64,000 nt of DNA, taken from Oegoconia quadripuncta. Its lineage: Eukaryota > Arthropoda > Insecta > Lepidoptera > Autostichidae. Shown here piece after piece: positions 10,590-20,329 of the stretch. The notes below the pieces were generated by a model. It was given only the letters and a program-made list of their open reading frames with translations, searched no databases and had not been told where the DNA came from. Each line of letters starts with the position of its first letter. Positions within the stretch are counted from its first letter, which is position 1. Location of the stretch: the NCBI GenBank assembly GCA_949316235.1, contig OX438759.1:17298618-17362617 (forward strand). The letters are read 5' to 3'. Position numbers and translations under genes: made by a program.

Positions 10590-10822
10590 GGGGATGTATT
10601 GTGTAGGGGATAGCTGAAAATCAGTATTTTGCTCAATGAGCAACCTAATGCACTGAGCTTATGACCTATTTGTACTGCTGTAGCACACACATGCGTTAGT
10701 GTGACAATATTATGTTATTGCTGTTGATGTATTGCCTTATCTGTGTATCAACATGTATAAGCTAAATGTATGTGTGTGACTGTGGAAACAAATAAAGGCT
10801 TTATCTATCTATCTATCTACTC
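10590..10822 (+). repeat. GATA-LINE 3' UTR, complete
   Basis: GCTGAAAATCAGTATTTTGC to AACAAATAAAGGCTTTATC followed by four CTAT units. AATAAA sits just before the tail. Confidence 0.75.
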
Positions 10823-10890
10823 CAAAAGCCTTAAAGCTAATTATAAATAATACCTAAATTATCTTTATGTGTATTTCTATTTTATGAGTT

Positions 10891-11030
10891 GTAATGACCA
10901 GTAAATTTCTCTATTATGGAAATGTTGGTATCCACGATACAGGCCTAGCCTAGTGTAGATATTACAGCAAATGTATAATTATGTATGGTCCTTTTTGGTA
11001 AATAAAAATCTTATCTATCTTATCTATTTC
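10891..11030 (+). repeat. LINE 3' end with CTTAT/CTAT tail
   Basis: Second copy of the 8838 repeat: ATCCACGATACAGGCCTAGC and TTTTTGGTAAATAAAAATC are shared. Confidence 0.75.
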
Positions 11031-11539
11031 TGTTATAGTTTGAGATTCTATAACAAACAAAAATAAAAATTAATAGCATGGTAGCGATAGACTATCACAT
11101 ACCTAGTATTAAATGCACTTACCTATTTTACCTTTTTCCCTAAAAGACGAAAGGGCACTAATTGAACCAAGACATACTCTGATCACGCCCTCAAAGACAA
11201 AGTAACAAACTACTTCACAAATGAATCAGGAATTATGAAGATTCTCTGTCAAAAATCAACGCTAAAAGTGAAAATAAACCCATTTCACTCAATACTCGAC
11301 TCAACAAAGATTAAAGTTAGGGATGTACACGACCGTGGGATTAGCGGGAGTCCCGCATTCCGGAATTTCGGAATAGTTTGAATGTCCGCCCTCAACCTTT
11401 CTAGTTTAACTTGTTCAAATTCCACAGTTGTCGTAATATAAAACTCACGTAAATAATTCAACTGCTTGATTAACATTCATGCATTGAAATGCGAAGTACA
11501 GAGGTACGAATAGTGCTTCCCATGGATATTTTTTTTTAG
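11031..11539. other. No recognised feature
   Basis: No repeat or convincing frame. A GGAATTTCGGAATAG patch near 11362 is unexplained. Confidence 0.4.
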
Positions 11540-11778
11540 TTGCAGGGTTATAATGATCCTGATGTTCCTAGGCGATCCTGCATTACAAAAACACTTGCCT
11601 GTCCTAGAGCCACAACAAACTTTCTTTTTCACTCCTTTAGTGTTCAAGCAGCCATGATGTGGAATAAACTGCCAAAATTAATTCAGGATAGCCCTTCAAT
11701 TGCAGTATTTAAGAAAAGGCTAAAAGAGCATTACCTCTCCCATCTTTCGTGATATTAGTATGTGTATGTAGGTTTATA

Positions 11779-11833
<55 letters not shown>

Positions 11834-12124
11834 ATTAAATTATGTTATGTATATATTTCGCAGTAGGTATATGTAATATATTTAGTGTAAGTTTATTATT
11901 CAGTTATCTTTTCTTTTTTTTTTATTTGTTTTATTATTCGTTATAGGATTTTTTCTTTTGCACACAATTTACTGCTAAACCCCAAATTTACTAAGTTTCC
12001 TATTTCAATGCTCAGGTTGGCTGGAAGAGATCTCTTAAAGAGATAAGTCCACCTTTGTACGTGACCTATTGTTTGTACTCTGTTATTGTAATATTTTGGT
12101 GCAATAAAGAATATAAGTACCTAA
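11540..12124 (+). pseudogene. LINE RT C-terminal end with 3' UTR
   Basis: A 70-codon frame (11540-11752) encodes a TNFLFHSFSVQAAMMWNKLP block and then FKKRLKEHYLSHL. The pattern F--S-----WN-LP----S-S---FK--LK-H is the usual last domain of jockey/R1-like LINE ORF2 proteins. The 3' UTR holds a TA microsatellite and GGCTGGAAGAGATCTCTT (about 12018-12035), a motif also seen at 12630, 23405, 26670, 34320 and 63030. It ends in GCAATAAAGAATATAAG. The upstream RT is absent. Confidence 0.75.
11783..11826. repeat. (TA)n microsatellite
   Basis: About 22 uninterrupted TA units inside a LINE 3' UTR. Confidence 0.95.
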
Positions 12125-12494
12125 ATGGTGACTAATTGCCAGAGGCCAGTTGTATTTAAGTATTCCACTTTACATCTCCGCCAGTGTTGTGAATTAATGT
12201 AAATATTCTTTTTTTTTTTTAAAGGATACCATCGGATGTTGGACACATAAATTTGGTGGAGATTTCATGTTGAATTCCAGAGATAGAGAACGGAACCTTA
12301 TTGAAGTTATAAGGTTGCGTCATTTTGTCCCTAGCTCCTCATGCTAGTTAACCTTTTAACCGCCAAATATTTTTGTCATTAAAAGTGTCTGCACAACCGA
12401 TCATATTAAAACAATCTTAATTAGCGCTTACAAAATTATCTACAATACCTATATAATTTTATATTTATTTTATATAATATATATTATAACAACA
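12125..12494. other. No recognised feature
   Basis: AT-rich, with a T run at about 12210-12219. Nothing assigned. Confidence 0.4.
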
Positions 12495-12756
12495 CCATAA
12501 TTTAAGTATGTATGTCATCGACATGATTGTTATTTTCTCTATATGTATAGTATGTTTGTTTATAACTACTGTTTTTGTAAGTGTACTCGCTGTCTACTTT
12601 TACGTTACCTCATCTATTTGTCTCCTTACTGAGGTTTGCTGGAAGAGATCTCTTATAGAGATAAGCTCGCCTTTTGTATATTTTAATATTCTCCTGTTTT
12701 TTTGTTTTGTTTGACGTGTATGCTTATATAAATAAAGTGTTAAATAAATAAATAAA
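12495..12756 (+). repeat. LINE 3' UTR
   Basis: Contains GTTTGCTGGAAGAGATCTCT and an ending of AATAAAGTGTTAAATAAATAAA. It is the 3' end of the same class as 11540-12124 without coding sequence. A 68-codon frame inside is low-complexity and hydrophobic. Confidence 0.65.
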
Positions 12757-12954
12757 TTTTTTGATATTTGTCTTGTACAATAAACATTGTTAATACTTAC
12801 AGTTATGATACGAGTGACATAATTTTCAAATACTTAACGGATATTGATTGCGATATAATACAAAGTACATGAACAAGAGATTGCCTATATACAAGTTGCC
12901 TAGTACAATATAAGTAGTCCATCTTACCCTATGTAAGTAGTAATATCCTTTCCG

Positions 12955-13252
12955 TACACGTCCCCATTGTTGGAGCACAGCCTCCTTTCACTGGAAGAGG
13001 GTATGGGCCATAATACACCTTGCGGGCCCAGCGCTGTTTGGTGGATTTGTATTAGTGGACACTTGACAGTTAGTGTTTTTAAGTCGCTCCGGTAGGCCAC
13101 CGAGTTGGCTTAATGACTGCCTTCAATTGAAAACATTCGAAACTGACTATTTAACATGGTCACCCATCCAAGGACTGACTGCGCCAGACATTAACTAAAC
13201 TTCGATAATTGAAAATGAATAGCGAATGCGACTTCGCCACGAAGCTTAATTG
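12955..13252 (-). repeat. 5S-SINE copy 1
   Basis: On the minus strand TCGAAGTTTAGTTAATGTCT and GTCAGTCCTTGGATGGGTGACC match the internal promoter half of 5S rRNA (AAGTTAAGCAACGTC and AGTACTTGGATGGGTGACC). The body ends in a lepidopteran LINE-like tail with GGAGGCTGTGCTCCAACAAT. Copies 2 and 3 are at 48912 and 54190. Confidence 0.7.
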
Positions 13253-13264
13253 TAGTGATCAACA

Positions 13265-13390
13265 ACGTCACGATCTTTATCCCGAATGGGGTGATTAGAG
13301 ATATCCCAAACAAACATTAAGACTTTAATGCCCAAAACAACATCTACAGTTCACTTTATGAAATATACTGATATTCACGCTGCATGCTAA
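13265..13390 (+). repeat. Rep-F, 5' part
   Basis: CGTCACGATCTTTATCCCGA ... AGAGATATCCCAAACAAACA ... CAACATCTACAGTTCACTTT. The 3' half is missing. Confidence 0.6.
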
Positions 13391-13737
13391 ACGATGGAAC
13401 TTCGACATGAATCCCATAAATCGATATCGACCGATGAACATGACTAGCGAATCCCCTTTTGAAACTCCGAGCGTTTTATCTAGCAACTCAATTTATCTGA
13501 CTTAATAAATAATAAATCAAATTGGGACCGCTTCAAAATTCACAAGACTCCCATTTGACCTTCGATACGGGATAAAGTTAATAAATGTTTACTCTCACTT
13601 AGCTCTTTGAAATATACAAGGATAATCTTTTATTTATGGGCATTGCTTTTACAAATTTACATTTTTTTAGTTCCACAAGGTAAAAACTGTAAAAAAGTCC
13701 TCAAGACATATTACTTGAATACATGAAACTATTTTTT
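13391..13737. other. No recognised feature
   Basis: No repeat head, TIR or frame recognised. Confidence 0.4.
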
Positions 13738-13965
13738 TTTTAATATATCGGACACTTACACCAATCATCTAGTCCCAAACTAAGCAAAGCTTGTGCTACG
13801 GATACTAGATAACAGATAAATATACATAAATATTTATATAAACATCCAAGACTCGGGAATAAATGTTCGTAATCATCACACAAACATTTACCCCTCGCGG
13901 GATTCGAACGCGCAACCGTTGGTTTCGCTGATAGGGTCACTATCCACTACACCAATCGCTCGTCT
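13738..13965 (-). repeat. SINE-A
   Basis: Minus-strand head TTGGTGTAGTGGATAGTGAC, B-box region GCGCGTTCGAATCCCGCG and end CCGATATATT. Nearly complete. Confidence 0.9.
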
Positions 13966-14011
13966 AACTATTGTAATAAAGTGTAGGAAAATAATAATTT
14001 TTTTTTAATAA

Positions 14012-14096
14012 ATAATATATCCTGGACATACACACAATGCCATCTTGTGCCATATTAAGCAACTAAAGGCTTGTGTTGTGGATACCAGATGGTTTA
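14012..14096 (-). repeat. SINE-B 3' half, interrupted by transposon
   Basis: ATACACACAATGCCATCTTG ... GGATACCAGATGGTTTATA is the SINE-B end. Its continuation (ACTACATAGATACATT ... GCAAATGAC) resumes at 16221, on the other side of the 2.1-kb long-TIR transposon. Confidence 0.75.
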
Positions 14097-14098
14097 TA

Positions 14099-14366
14099 CA
14101 GGGCGTCCCAAAGTTATGGGACATGAAGGGGAAGTACCTTAAATATTGTAGATAGTGAATTTTGCTCAAAGAAGACTTTATGTTATTTTTAAAAGTTAGT
14201 AATTCTGCATTCATAGATTTTCTAAAAATTACTTGCTTCGGCTGGGAATCGAACCGACTTAAATGTGAAAAAAAAAACACCCTACTTTTATGATGCCAAT
14301 CGAAAGAATAGCTAAAAAATAATAACTCTGCCTAAGTAACATAGTATTTTAAAAGAAAGGAACAAC
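14099..14366 (+). repeat. Left terminal inverted repeat (268 bp)
   Basis: Pairs with 15951-16218. Both carry GGTTCGATTCC (complement at 14245-14255), next to an A/T run at about 14270-14280. Confidence 0.9.
14245..14255 (-). promoter_or_regulatory. B-box-like pol III element in left TIR
   Basis: GGTTCGATTCC on the minus strand fits the pol III B box (GGTTCGANNCC). No matching A box is evident upstream, so promoter activity is uncertain. The motif is kept in both TIRs of the diverged element at 56112-57152. Confidence 0.4.
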
Positions 14367-14810
14367 ATAAAATGATTGAGTCAAATTTCAAGAAAGTTAT
14401 TTATTGCCGACGACGTTCGAAAAGTAGCGATATTATCATTCCAAAGATAGCATTGATTATTCGTAAATAAGTACCCACTTCATAAAATAGGTACTAACAT
14501 AGTTTTCCTTATTATAAGTGCACGTGTAGATGAAATGATAAAACTTGTATTTCAATACGTCCTCTGTAAGCTAGACAGAAGGCAAATTAAAAACAAAAAT
14601 AAATAATTTATAATTTGAAAATGGAACAGTTTATGACAGCGTTTGTTTGAATGCATACTTTTTAAGATATTTTAAAAAGAAGTGATATTTTTAAATGTTG
14701 TTCTTAAATTTGAAAATGGAACAGTATGTGCGAGCGTTTGTTTTTCGGATATTGATCTGTTTAGTCTCAATTCACTTACACAAGTGTTATTGTGTTAATT
14801 TATTGCGAAC

Positions 14811-15872
14811 ATGGCATATCAAGTAAGTTTTGATCTAATGGAAGCATATTTTTTGAACGATAAAGATATCTCTAGAAGTTTGCGGTGGTATGGCGTAAAA
14901 TATCCTGATAGACAAATACCGTCTCGTAAAGTTTTGAAAAGGCTTGTGAACAATTTGAAAACTCTGGGACGTTTCGATAAACGCCCAAGAGAACCACAGC
15001 AAGAAAACCATACGATCAACGACGAAGAACTTGGTATTTTAATTTACTTTTCGGCTTTTCCGAAAGCATCGGTGAGAGAAGGAGAACATGAAATTGGAGT
15101 TTCAAAAAGTAAAATACACCGTGTATTAAAAAAACACGGTTTTAAGAGTTATGTTGAAGGACGATTGGTTCAAAAATTACTTCCGGGCGATACAGAAAGG
15201 AGAAAAAATTTCTGTCTTGATATCCAGGCACGATTGCTCGAAGATCCAAATTTTTTGGATAATATTATTTGGACAGACGAATCTAACTTTAGCAATAACG
15301 GTATGTATAACCGCAACAATAATCGTATTTGGTCTAAAGAAAATCCCCTACGAGTGACTGAAACTAATAACCAAGTGCGTTTTTCACTCAACTGTTGGTG
15401 CGGACTTTTAAAAAACCGGGTTTTCTTAATCCATTTTTACCAAGGAACCTTGAACACAGAAAAGTATTTAGGAATACTTCAAATTTTAAGGGATAAGATA
15501 AGAAACCATTCCGCGGCGGAGCAAGAAAACTTAATTTTCCAACAAGATGGAGCTCCGGCTCATAATAGTCGGAGAGCAGCAGATTTTCTAAATGAATGTT
15601 TTCCTACATGGATTGGTACAAATGGACCGATTAGATGGCCGGCCAGATCCCCGGACCTCACACCATTAGATTTCTTCTTTTGGGGATACGTGAAAGATAT
15701 GCTATACAAAAAGCGATACGAGAACGTAGGCGAGTTGCAAACAGAATTGTGCCATATCACATCGAGTGTTCACCATAAAATGATTAGAAAATCAACAGGC
15801 AGCGGGCTCATTAAAAGATTGGCGATTTGCGTAAGACAAGAGGGATCACATTTTGAGCATTTAATTAATTAA
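14811..15872 (+). CDS. DDD transposase of the long-TIR element
   Basis: A 353-residue open frame. Residues about 4-55 resemble the insect DUF4817-type helix-turn-helix (basic, with YPDRQIPSR and a following KVLKRL helix). A second helix-turn-helix lies around 85-112 (GVSKSKIHRVLKKHGFK). The catalytic domain has D156 (WTDESNF), D246 (FQQDGAPAH) and D287 (SPDLTPLDFFFWG). Forty residues separate the last two, longer than the 34 of mariner and near the DD41D (rosa/Visitor-like) spacing; D282 is the alternative third residue. The protein would cut and join DNA at the TIR ends in the nucleus. ATG 14811 is the first in frame after the left TIR and AACATGG is a fair start context. No frameshift or internal stop. 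The lineage is inferred from motifs. Confidence 0.9.
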   Translation: MAYQVSFDLMEAYFLNDKDISRSLRWYGVKYPDRQIPSRKVLKRLVNNLKTLGRFDKRPREPQQENHTINDEELGILIYFSAFPKASVREGEHEIGVSKSKIHRVLKKHGFKSYVEGRLVQKLLPGDTERRKNFCLDIQARLLEDPNFLDNIIWTDESNFSNNGMYNRNNNRIWSKENPLRVTETNNQVRFSLNCWCGLLKNRVFLIHFYQGTLNTEKYLGILQILRDKIRNHSAAEQENLIFQQDGAPAHNSRRAADFLNECFPTWIGTNGPIRWPARSPDLTPLDFFFWGYVKDMLYKKRYENVGELQTELCHITSSVHHKMIRKSTGSGLIKRLAICVRQEGSHFEHLIN

Positions 15873-15950
15873 TTTACAAAAAAATACCTACTTAATTGAC
15901 TACGGCAGTTTCATGTATGTTTTTTATTTGATTAAAATGATTAATTTCAC

Positions 15951-16218
15951 GTTGTTCCTTTCTTTTAAAATACTATGTTACTTAGGCAGAGTTATTATTT
16001 TTTAGCTATTCTTTCGATTGGCATCATAAAAGTAGGGTGTTTTTTTTTTCACATTTGAGTCGGTTCGATTCCCAGCCGAAGCAAATAATTTTTAGAAAAT
16101 CTATGAATGCAGAATTACTAACTTTTAAAAATAACATAAAGTCTTCTTTGAGCAAAATTCACTATCTACGATATTTAAGGTACTTCCCCTTCATGTCCCA
16201 TAACTTTGGGACGCCCTG
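15951..16218 (-). repeat. Right terminal inverted repeat (268 bp)
   Basis: Complement of 14099-14366. The frames of 72-91 codons in the two TIRs are mirror images of non-coding sequence. GGTTCGATTCC is at 16062-16072 on the plus strand. Confidence 0.9.
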
Positions 16219-16220
16219 TA

Positions 16221-16256
16221 TACTACATAGATACATTATTTTATTTTGCAAATGAC
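16221..16256 (-). repeat. SINE-B remainder beyond the transposon
   Basis: ACTACATAGATACATTATTT ... GCAAATGAC continues the SINE-B interrupted at 14096. The 5' portion of the SINE is not present. Confidence 0.6.
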
Positions 16257-16484
16257 AAACTATGTCAACAATATAAAAAAATCATCCATGACTACTTAGA
16301 CCAAGATCATGCTCATTATATCGACATCAACAACTATGATTTAAATTCAGGCATTTTCCCTATATAAAACACAGAGAAATAGGTTTAAAATTATTTATTT
16401 ACTAATTTGCACTTTACATACGGCGACCATTTTGGAAGAGAGCGAGACGCCGACATTCATATGCAACCTTTGTTCGTATTGAAA

Positions 16485-16768
16485 TATTAGGTCCTTATCT
16501 ATGAAATTGGCGTTTTGTATGAAGAATTTCATTAAGACTGTTTTCTCCATACAAACATTTTTGGGAAGCACATGAAAAGAGCTCTGTTCAATTTTTTTTT
16601 ATTATGTGATTTAGCCCAGAAATTAAAAAATATTTCATGTGAAACCTTGAAATAATATTCCATTTTCCAAATAAAAAATAGCTTTGATAATCGCAGGAAT
16701 TGGTACATATGATTAACAAAGAAAAAAAACTCCAATTTCATATTAATTTCATAGGTAAAGACCCAATA
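16485..16768 (+). mobile_element. MITE-I, internally deleted
   Basis: Ends TATTAGGTCCTTATCTATGA and, on the minus strand, TATTGGGTCTTTACCTATGA pair over about 28 bp, so this is a TIR element with TA at both ends. It lacks about 130 bp present in the copies at 24482, 33888 and 46814. Frames inside are not conserved as proteins. Confidence 0.75.
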
Positions 16769-16775
16769 CTTATTA

Positions 16776-16912
16776 TAAATGAAAACATCCATATTTCGGG
16801 TACACATGTCCGTATTCATCATACAATACATATGCCCCTAGCTATTCGAACCCGCGACCTTTTGGTATAGTTAGTTGTCAGTGTTTCTAACCACTATACC
16901 AAACGGTCGTCG
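16776..16912 (-). repeat. SINE-B, 5' half
   Basis: Minus-strand head CGACGACCGTTTGGTATAGT, B box GGGTTCGAAT and ATATTTCGGGTACACATG. The 3' half is missing. Confidence 0.8.
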
Positions 16913-17529
16913 ATATAAACCCAACGGTTTGGGCGGGTGGTAAAATTGTATCCACATAGACGTAATTATCACTAAATGGTTAAAAACTAATGATTATTTA
17001 TTTATTAATTTATTTATCTCAATTTTGTTTTCTAGGTATAAGACTTCCTTTATTTACTTTTTAAATTAATAATAAATATCTTTTTATTTTGTTGCACGTG
17101 GAAGGAGTGTATTGACTTGTACCTAATTGTCTCAATAACGCGCGTGTACGCATTGCCTTCTAATATCTCACTTACCGGACGCGCATACCGGACGTTTGTG
17201 TTGGCTCCTAGTCGCCAATGCGCATCTCCAATACGAACAAAGTCTATAAAAAAGTCACAAACAAAGTTATCAACCTACAAGCTTCACACGTAAATTAATA
17301 CCAACTCATCTTTACGATGTCTATATACGACACCTCACAAAATGTCTAGGAGCGAACATTTTACGAGTATGAACTGGCCAGTCCCTCCTGATGGCCTGTT
17401 AACCTAAGTGCCTTTCGGGAATTTTATTAAACGCCTATATGTTGTAGGTTCTATAAACAAATTGAGATCATAGAAAGAAAGAAAGTCAATGTCTTTATTT
17501 GGTACAGTCGACTTCAGAGTTCAGAGTTC
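16913..17529. other. No recognised feature
   Basis: Includes a GC-richer patch with TACCGGACG twice (about 17174 and 17187). No gene or known repeat identified. Confidence 0.4.
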
Positions 17530-17784
17530 AACCGCCTCCGTGGCTCATAACCGCTTCCGTGGCTCAATGTAAACAACGTTGGGTTTACGATTCGGAGGTC
17601 GCGGGTTCGATCCCCAGCGGGGTACATGTTTAAGTACTCGGTTTGGTTGGTGGTAGGGCATTTTAAATGTCCGCCTGGCTAGCTACCACCATCTTATCTA
17701 AATCTGCCGCCAAGCAACAATGTTAATAGCACTGTTGTATTCCGGTTGTCAGAGATAAGATAGCCAGCCCCCCCAAATGTGTCT
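17530..17784 (+). repeat. SINE-C with duplicated head
   Basis: AACCGCCTCCGTGGCTCAT is followed at once by AACCGCTTCCGTGGCTCAAT, so the tRNA-like head start occurs twice. The B box GGGTTCGATCCCC is intact. The copy stops at CCCCCCAAATGTG without its 3' end and abuts a LINE end. Confidence 0.85.
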
Positions 17785-18032
17785 CCCAAGAGAAGAACGG
17801 GCAAGAAACTCAGGGGTGGCTCTTTTTAAATAAGTATTTTTACAATTTATGATTCAACAAAAAAAAAATAGAATAATAGATCGTCAGAAATTTTATAATA
17901 GCCTGTGGCACATAGTTGCCGTTTAATGGTGGATTTAAATTTATTTAAAGGCAAATATTGAACGTCGACCGCAATCGTATTATAAAAGCTTAACGATATG
18001 CATGTACTCATGATCACAAACTTTCCCAAAGA
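17785..18032 (-). pseudogene. LINE-H-type RT C-terminal end
   Basis: The minus strand encodes a block of YNTIAVDVQYLPLNKFKSTI followed by KRQLCATGYYKISDDLL, then the stop and a 3' UTR with CTGAGTTTCTTGCCCGTTCT. It matches the copy at 38075-39296 (LPLNKFKAIIK). Fewer than 60 codons survive. Confidence 0.75.
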
Positions 18033-18035
18033 AAC

Positions 18036-18112
18036 AACTTTTTTTATGAAGTCCCGGTTAGCACTTAGACCTTAATTACACCTGATGTTAAGTGAAGATA
18101 AGGCTAAAAATA
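18036..18112 (-). repeat. SINE-C 3' fragment
   Basis: Complement of AACATCAGGTGTAATTAAGG plus the A tail. Only the last about 75 bp. Confidence 0.7.
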
Positions 18113-18384
18113 CAAGGGTGCTCTCAAAAAAATGAATTTTGAAAAAAGTGATTTCTTTTGGGATTAAATTCATATTAATACGTTTTATTAGATCAGCTAT
18201 GATCTACATAATTATTTATTATGTAAATTTCATTAATGGCCTCCTAAGTGTACAATATTTTGTATGCATAATGAATGTGTTTACTTTGCGAAAACCAATA
18301 AAGGAAAATATAAATTTGTGATGGGTACAGTTGGCGGCACTTATTTAGAGGGTATATAATTATATTTGCGCTCTATGGTTTCGA

Positions 18385-18606
18385 CACTCAAATAGAGTAG
18401 ATCCAACCCCTCTCTTCCCGTGGGTGTCGTAAAAGGCGACTAAGGAACTTTTCACACACGTTTCAACGGCGATGGGCTGTATTTTTCTTAAAGTGAACCG
18501 TGAAATTGTCCAACATTAAGAGTTTAATTATTGAAACTACGAGTACATCCACGGTATCTGTGACCACCCACCCCATTTGGGATAAAGGTCGTGACATTAT
18601 GTATAT
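18385..18606 (-). repeat. Rep-F, nearly complete
   Basis: Holds CTTCCCGTGGGTGTCGTAAA and AGGCGACTAAGGAACTTTTC at one end and CACCCCATTTGGGATAAAGG at the other. One of the longest uninterrupted copies here. Confidence 0.7.
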
Positions 18607-18639
18607 ATGTATAATTACCTATATTTAGAGGTTATCTCT

Positions 18640-18842
18640 TTTTTTTATGCACAACGGGTTAGCATTTGACCTCAATCACACCTGATGTTAAGTGAAGATG
18701 AGGCCGACGGTGGAAGCGTACTCACCCGGAAACCCAAATATTTGGCGAACTGGCTATCTTATCTCTAACAACCAGAACACAACAATGCTATTAACATTGC
18801 TGTTTGGCGGCTGATTTAAATAAGATGCCCTACCACCAACCA
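18640..18842 (-). repeat. SINE-C, 3' two thirds
   Basis: From the A tail through ACCAGAACACAACAATGC to the GCCCTACCACCAACCAAACC block. The head and the B box are absent. Confidence 0.85.
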
Positions 18843-18949
18843 AACCAAAACAAATCAAAGCGGACCACACATTATTGAGGTACATCCGGACAAAGACTGA
18901 ACACACAACGCAGTCAAACACATAATACCCTTCGTTTGGCAGAGGGTAA

Positions 18950-19013
18950 AAATAAATATTTGTGTAGTGTATCAAGCATTGGTATCCATAATACAAGCCC
19001 AGTTATTTAGTGT
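18950..19013 (+). repeat. SINE-B part, interrupted by SINE-C
   Basis: TATTTGTGTAGTGTATCAAGCAT ... TTAGTGTGGAAC. The missing continuation (TAAATGGCGCTGTGTGTATG) is found after the SINE-C, at 19352. Confidence 0.75.
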
Positions 19014-19349
19014 GGAACCGCCTCCGTGGTTCAAAGTAAACAACATTGGGTTTACGATTCGGAGGTCGCAGATTCGATCCCCAGCGGGGTACCTACATGT
19101 TTAAGTACTCGGTTTGGTTGGTGGTAGGACATTTTAAATGTCCACCACGCTAGCTACCACCATCCTACCTAAATCTGCTCTAAGCAACAATGTTAATAGC
19201 ATTGTTGTGTTCCGGTTGTCAGAGATAAGATAGCCAGTCCCCCAAGTATGTTGGGGTTTCCGGGTCAGTACGCTTCCACCTTCGACCGATATTTACTTAA
19301 CATCAGGTGTGATTGAGGTCAAGTATCAACCCGTTGTGCATTAAAAAAA
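19014..19349 (+). repeat. SINE-C, full length, inside SINE-B
   Basis: Head CGCCTCCGTGGTTCAAAGTA, B-box region AGATTCGATCCCCAGCGGGG and tail GTGCATTAAAAAAAAA. It splits a SINE-B, so it is the younger of the two. Confidence 0.9.
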
Positions 19350-19400
19350 AACTAAATGGCGCTGTGTGTATGTGCAATGATCAATGATATTAAAAAAATC
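19350..19400 (+). repeat. SINE-B 3' end after the SINE-C
   Basis: CTAAATGGCGCTGTGTGTATGTGCAA completes the SINE-B begun at 18950. Confidence 0.75.
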
Positions 19401-19727
19401 GTCTAGGGTAAACGGATAAATTAAATAAGTCCGATGGAATAACATAATTATACAGCAGCCTAATCAGCCGTGCTACTTGTCGTGTCAAACCTGTACAGAT
19501 AAATATGATACCGACAGTACCCGAATAATTAATATTCATATCATAGGTTCATATTATTATAACATTGTTTTCATTAGCCAACCTACAAATAGAAATAACC
19601 AGTTACTTCCCGTGGGTGTCATGTAGCTGACTAAACTGTTTTACGTATTACATAATCAATTAACAACTTATTAACAAAGAAATACCGACTTCAGCAATAT
19701 CTATAAAGTAAAAACAATACAACAAAT
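19401..19727. other. Unassigned; short Rep-F scrap
   Basis: TTCCCGTGGGTGTCATGTAG near 19607 recalls Rep-F. The rest is unrecognised. Confidence 0.4.
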
Positions 19728-19845
19728 TGACGACCGGTTGGTGTAGTGGATAGTGACCCTGTCAGCGAATCCCGCGAGGGGTAAATGTTTGTGTGATGAA
19801 TACGAACATTTATTCCCGAGTCTAGGATGTTTATATAACATGCGT
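19728..19845 (+). repeat. SINE-A, internally deleted
   Basis: GTTGGTGTAGTGGATAGTGA is followed by TGTCAGCGAATCCCGCGAGG. The AACCAACGG...GGGTTC segment is lost, including most of the B box. It stops after GGATGTTTATATAAC. Confidence 0.85.
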
Positions 19846-20211
19846 ATTTATACTGGACGAATATTTTGGATCTTACTAATTCCTATAAACACCAATTCAC
19901 GGCCCATTTAGATAAACAGCGATATCGAATTGTCCGATTCCAACCAACCCATGTTTCCATGACTTCCCAAATAAAATATTGTCGAAGGTATCGTAAAAAG
20001 GAACGGCCATTCCTCTTATTCGACCCGAAATCATGACATGGTGAAACGTTCCGATTTACGAAAGCGAAAAAAGCGGGACCAAATGTAAATTATAAATCAT
20101 ACGAAGCCTAAATCTAAACATGTCCATTTGACAAAAAGGGTGATTCCTGCAAAATTTATAGGCATCTGTAATGGCCGGTTAGCATGGACATTGTCATTTT
20201 ATATTGCATTA
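19846..20211. other. No recognised feature
   Basis: No repeat head, inverted repeat or long frame. Confidence 0.4.
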
Positions 20212-20223
20212 ATAATGAAAACT

Positions 20224-20329
20224 TTTTTTTTTTTTTTTTTTAATTAGCCTATCGTGTCCCACTGCTGGGCAAAGGCCTCCCCCAAACTCTTCCACTCATT
20301 TCTATCCTTGGCGGTTTCCCACCATTCCC
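20224..20329 (-). mobile_element. 5'-truncated LINE tail with target duplication
   Basis: A T run (A tail on the minus strand) followed by AATTAGCCTATCGTGTCCCA and CTGGGCAAAGGCCTCCCC. ATAATGAAAACT flanks it on both sides (20212-20223 and 20330-20341), a perfect 12-bp target duplication. This shows target-primed insertion of about 106 bp. Confidence 0.8.

Larger units (their letters stand above)
14099..16218 (+). mobile_element. Long-TIR Tc1/mariner-superfamily transposon, apparently complete
   Basis: Begins CAGGGCGTCCCAAAGTTATG and ends with its complement. TA lies on both sides (14097-14098 and 16219-16220), the target duplication of this superfamily. The 268-bp inverted repeats (14099-14366 and 15951-16218) are nearly identical, which suggests a young insertion. 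The 1.58-kb interior holds one open transposase gene. Its host site is a SINE-B. A shorter relative with the same ends is at 56112-57152. Whether it can still move is unknown, but the frame is intact and both ends are present. Confidence 0.9.

Noticed and set aside
14005..14280. 91-codon minus-strand frame and its twin at 16037-16255
   Set aside because: The frames are mirror copies inside the two terminal inverted repeats of one transposon. Conservation comes from the TIR and not from protein selection.
16532..16831. 99-codon minus-strand frame, with relatives at 34073-34273 and 46830-47045
   Set aside because: Located in MITE-I copies, low-complexity (F/Y/K-rich), with different ends and frameshifts between copies.
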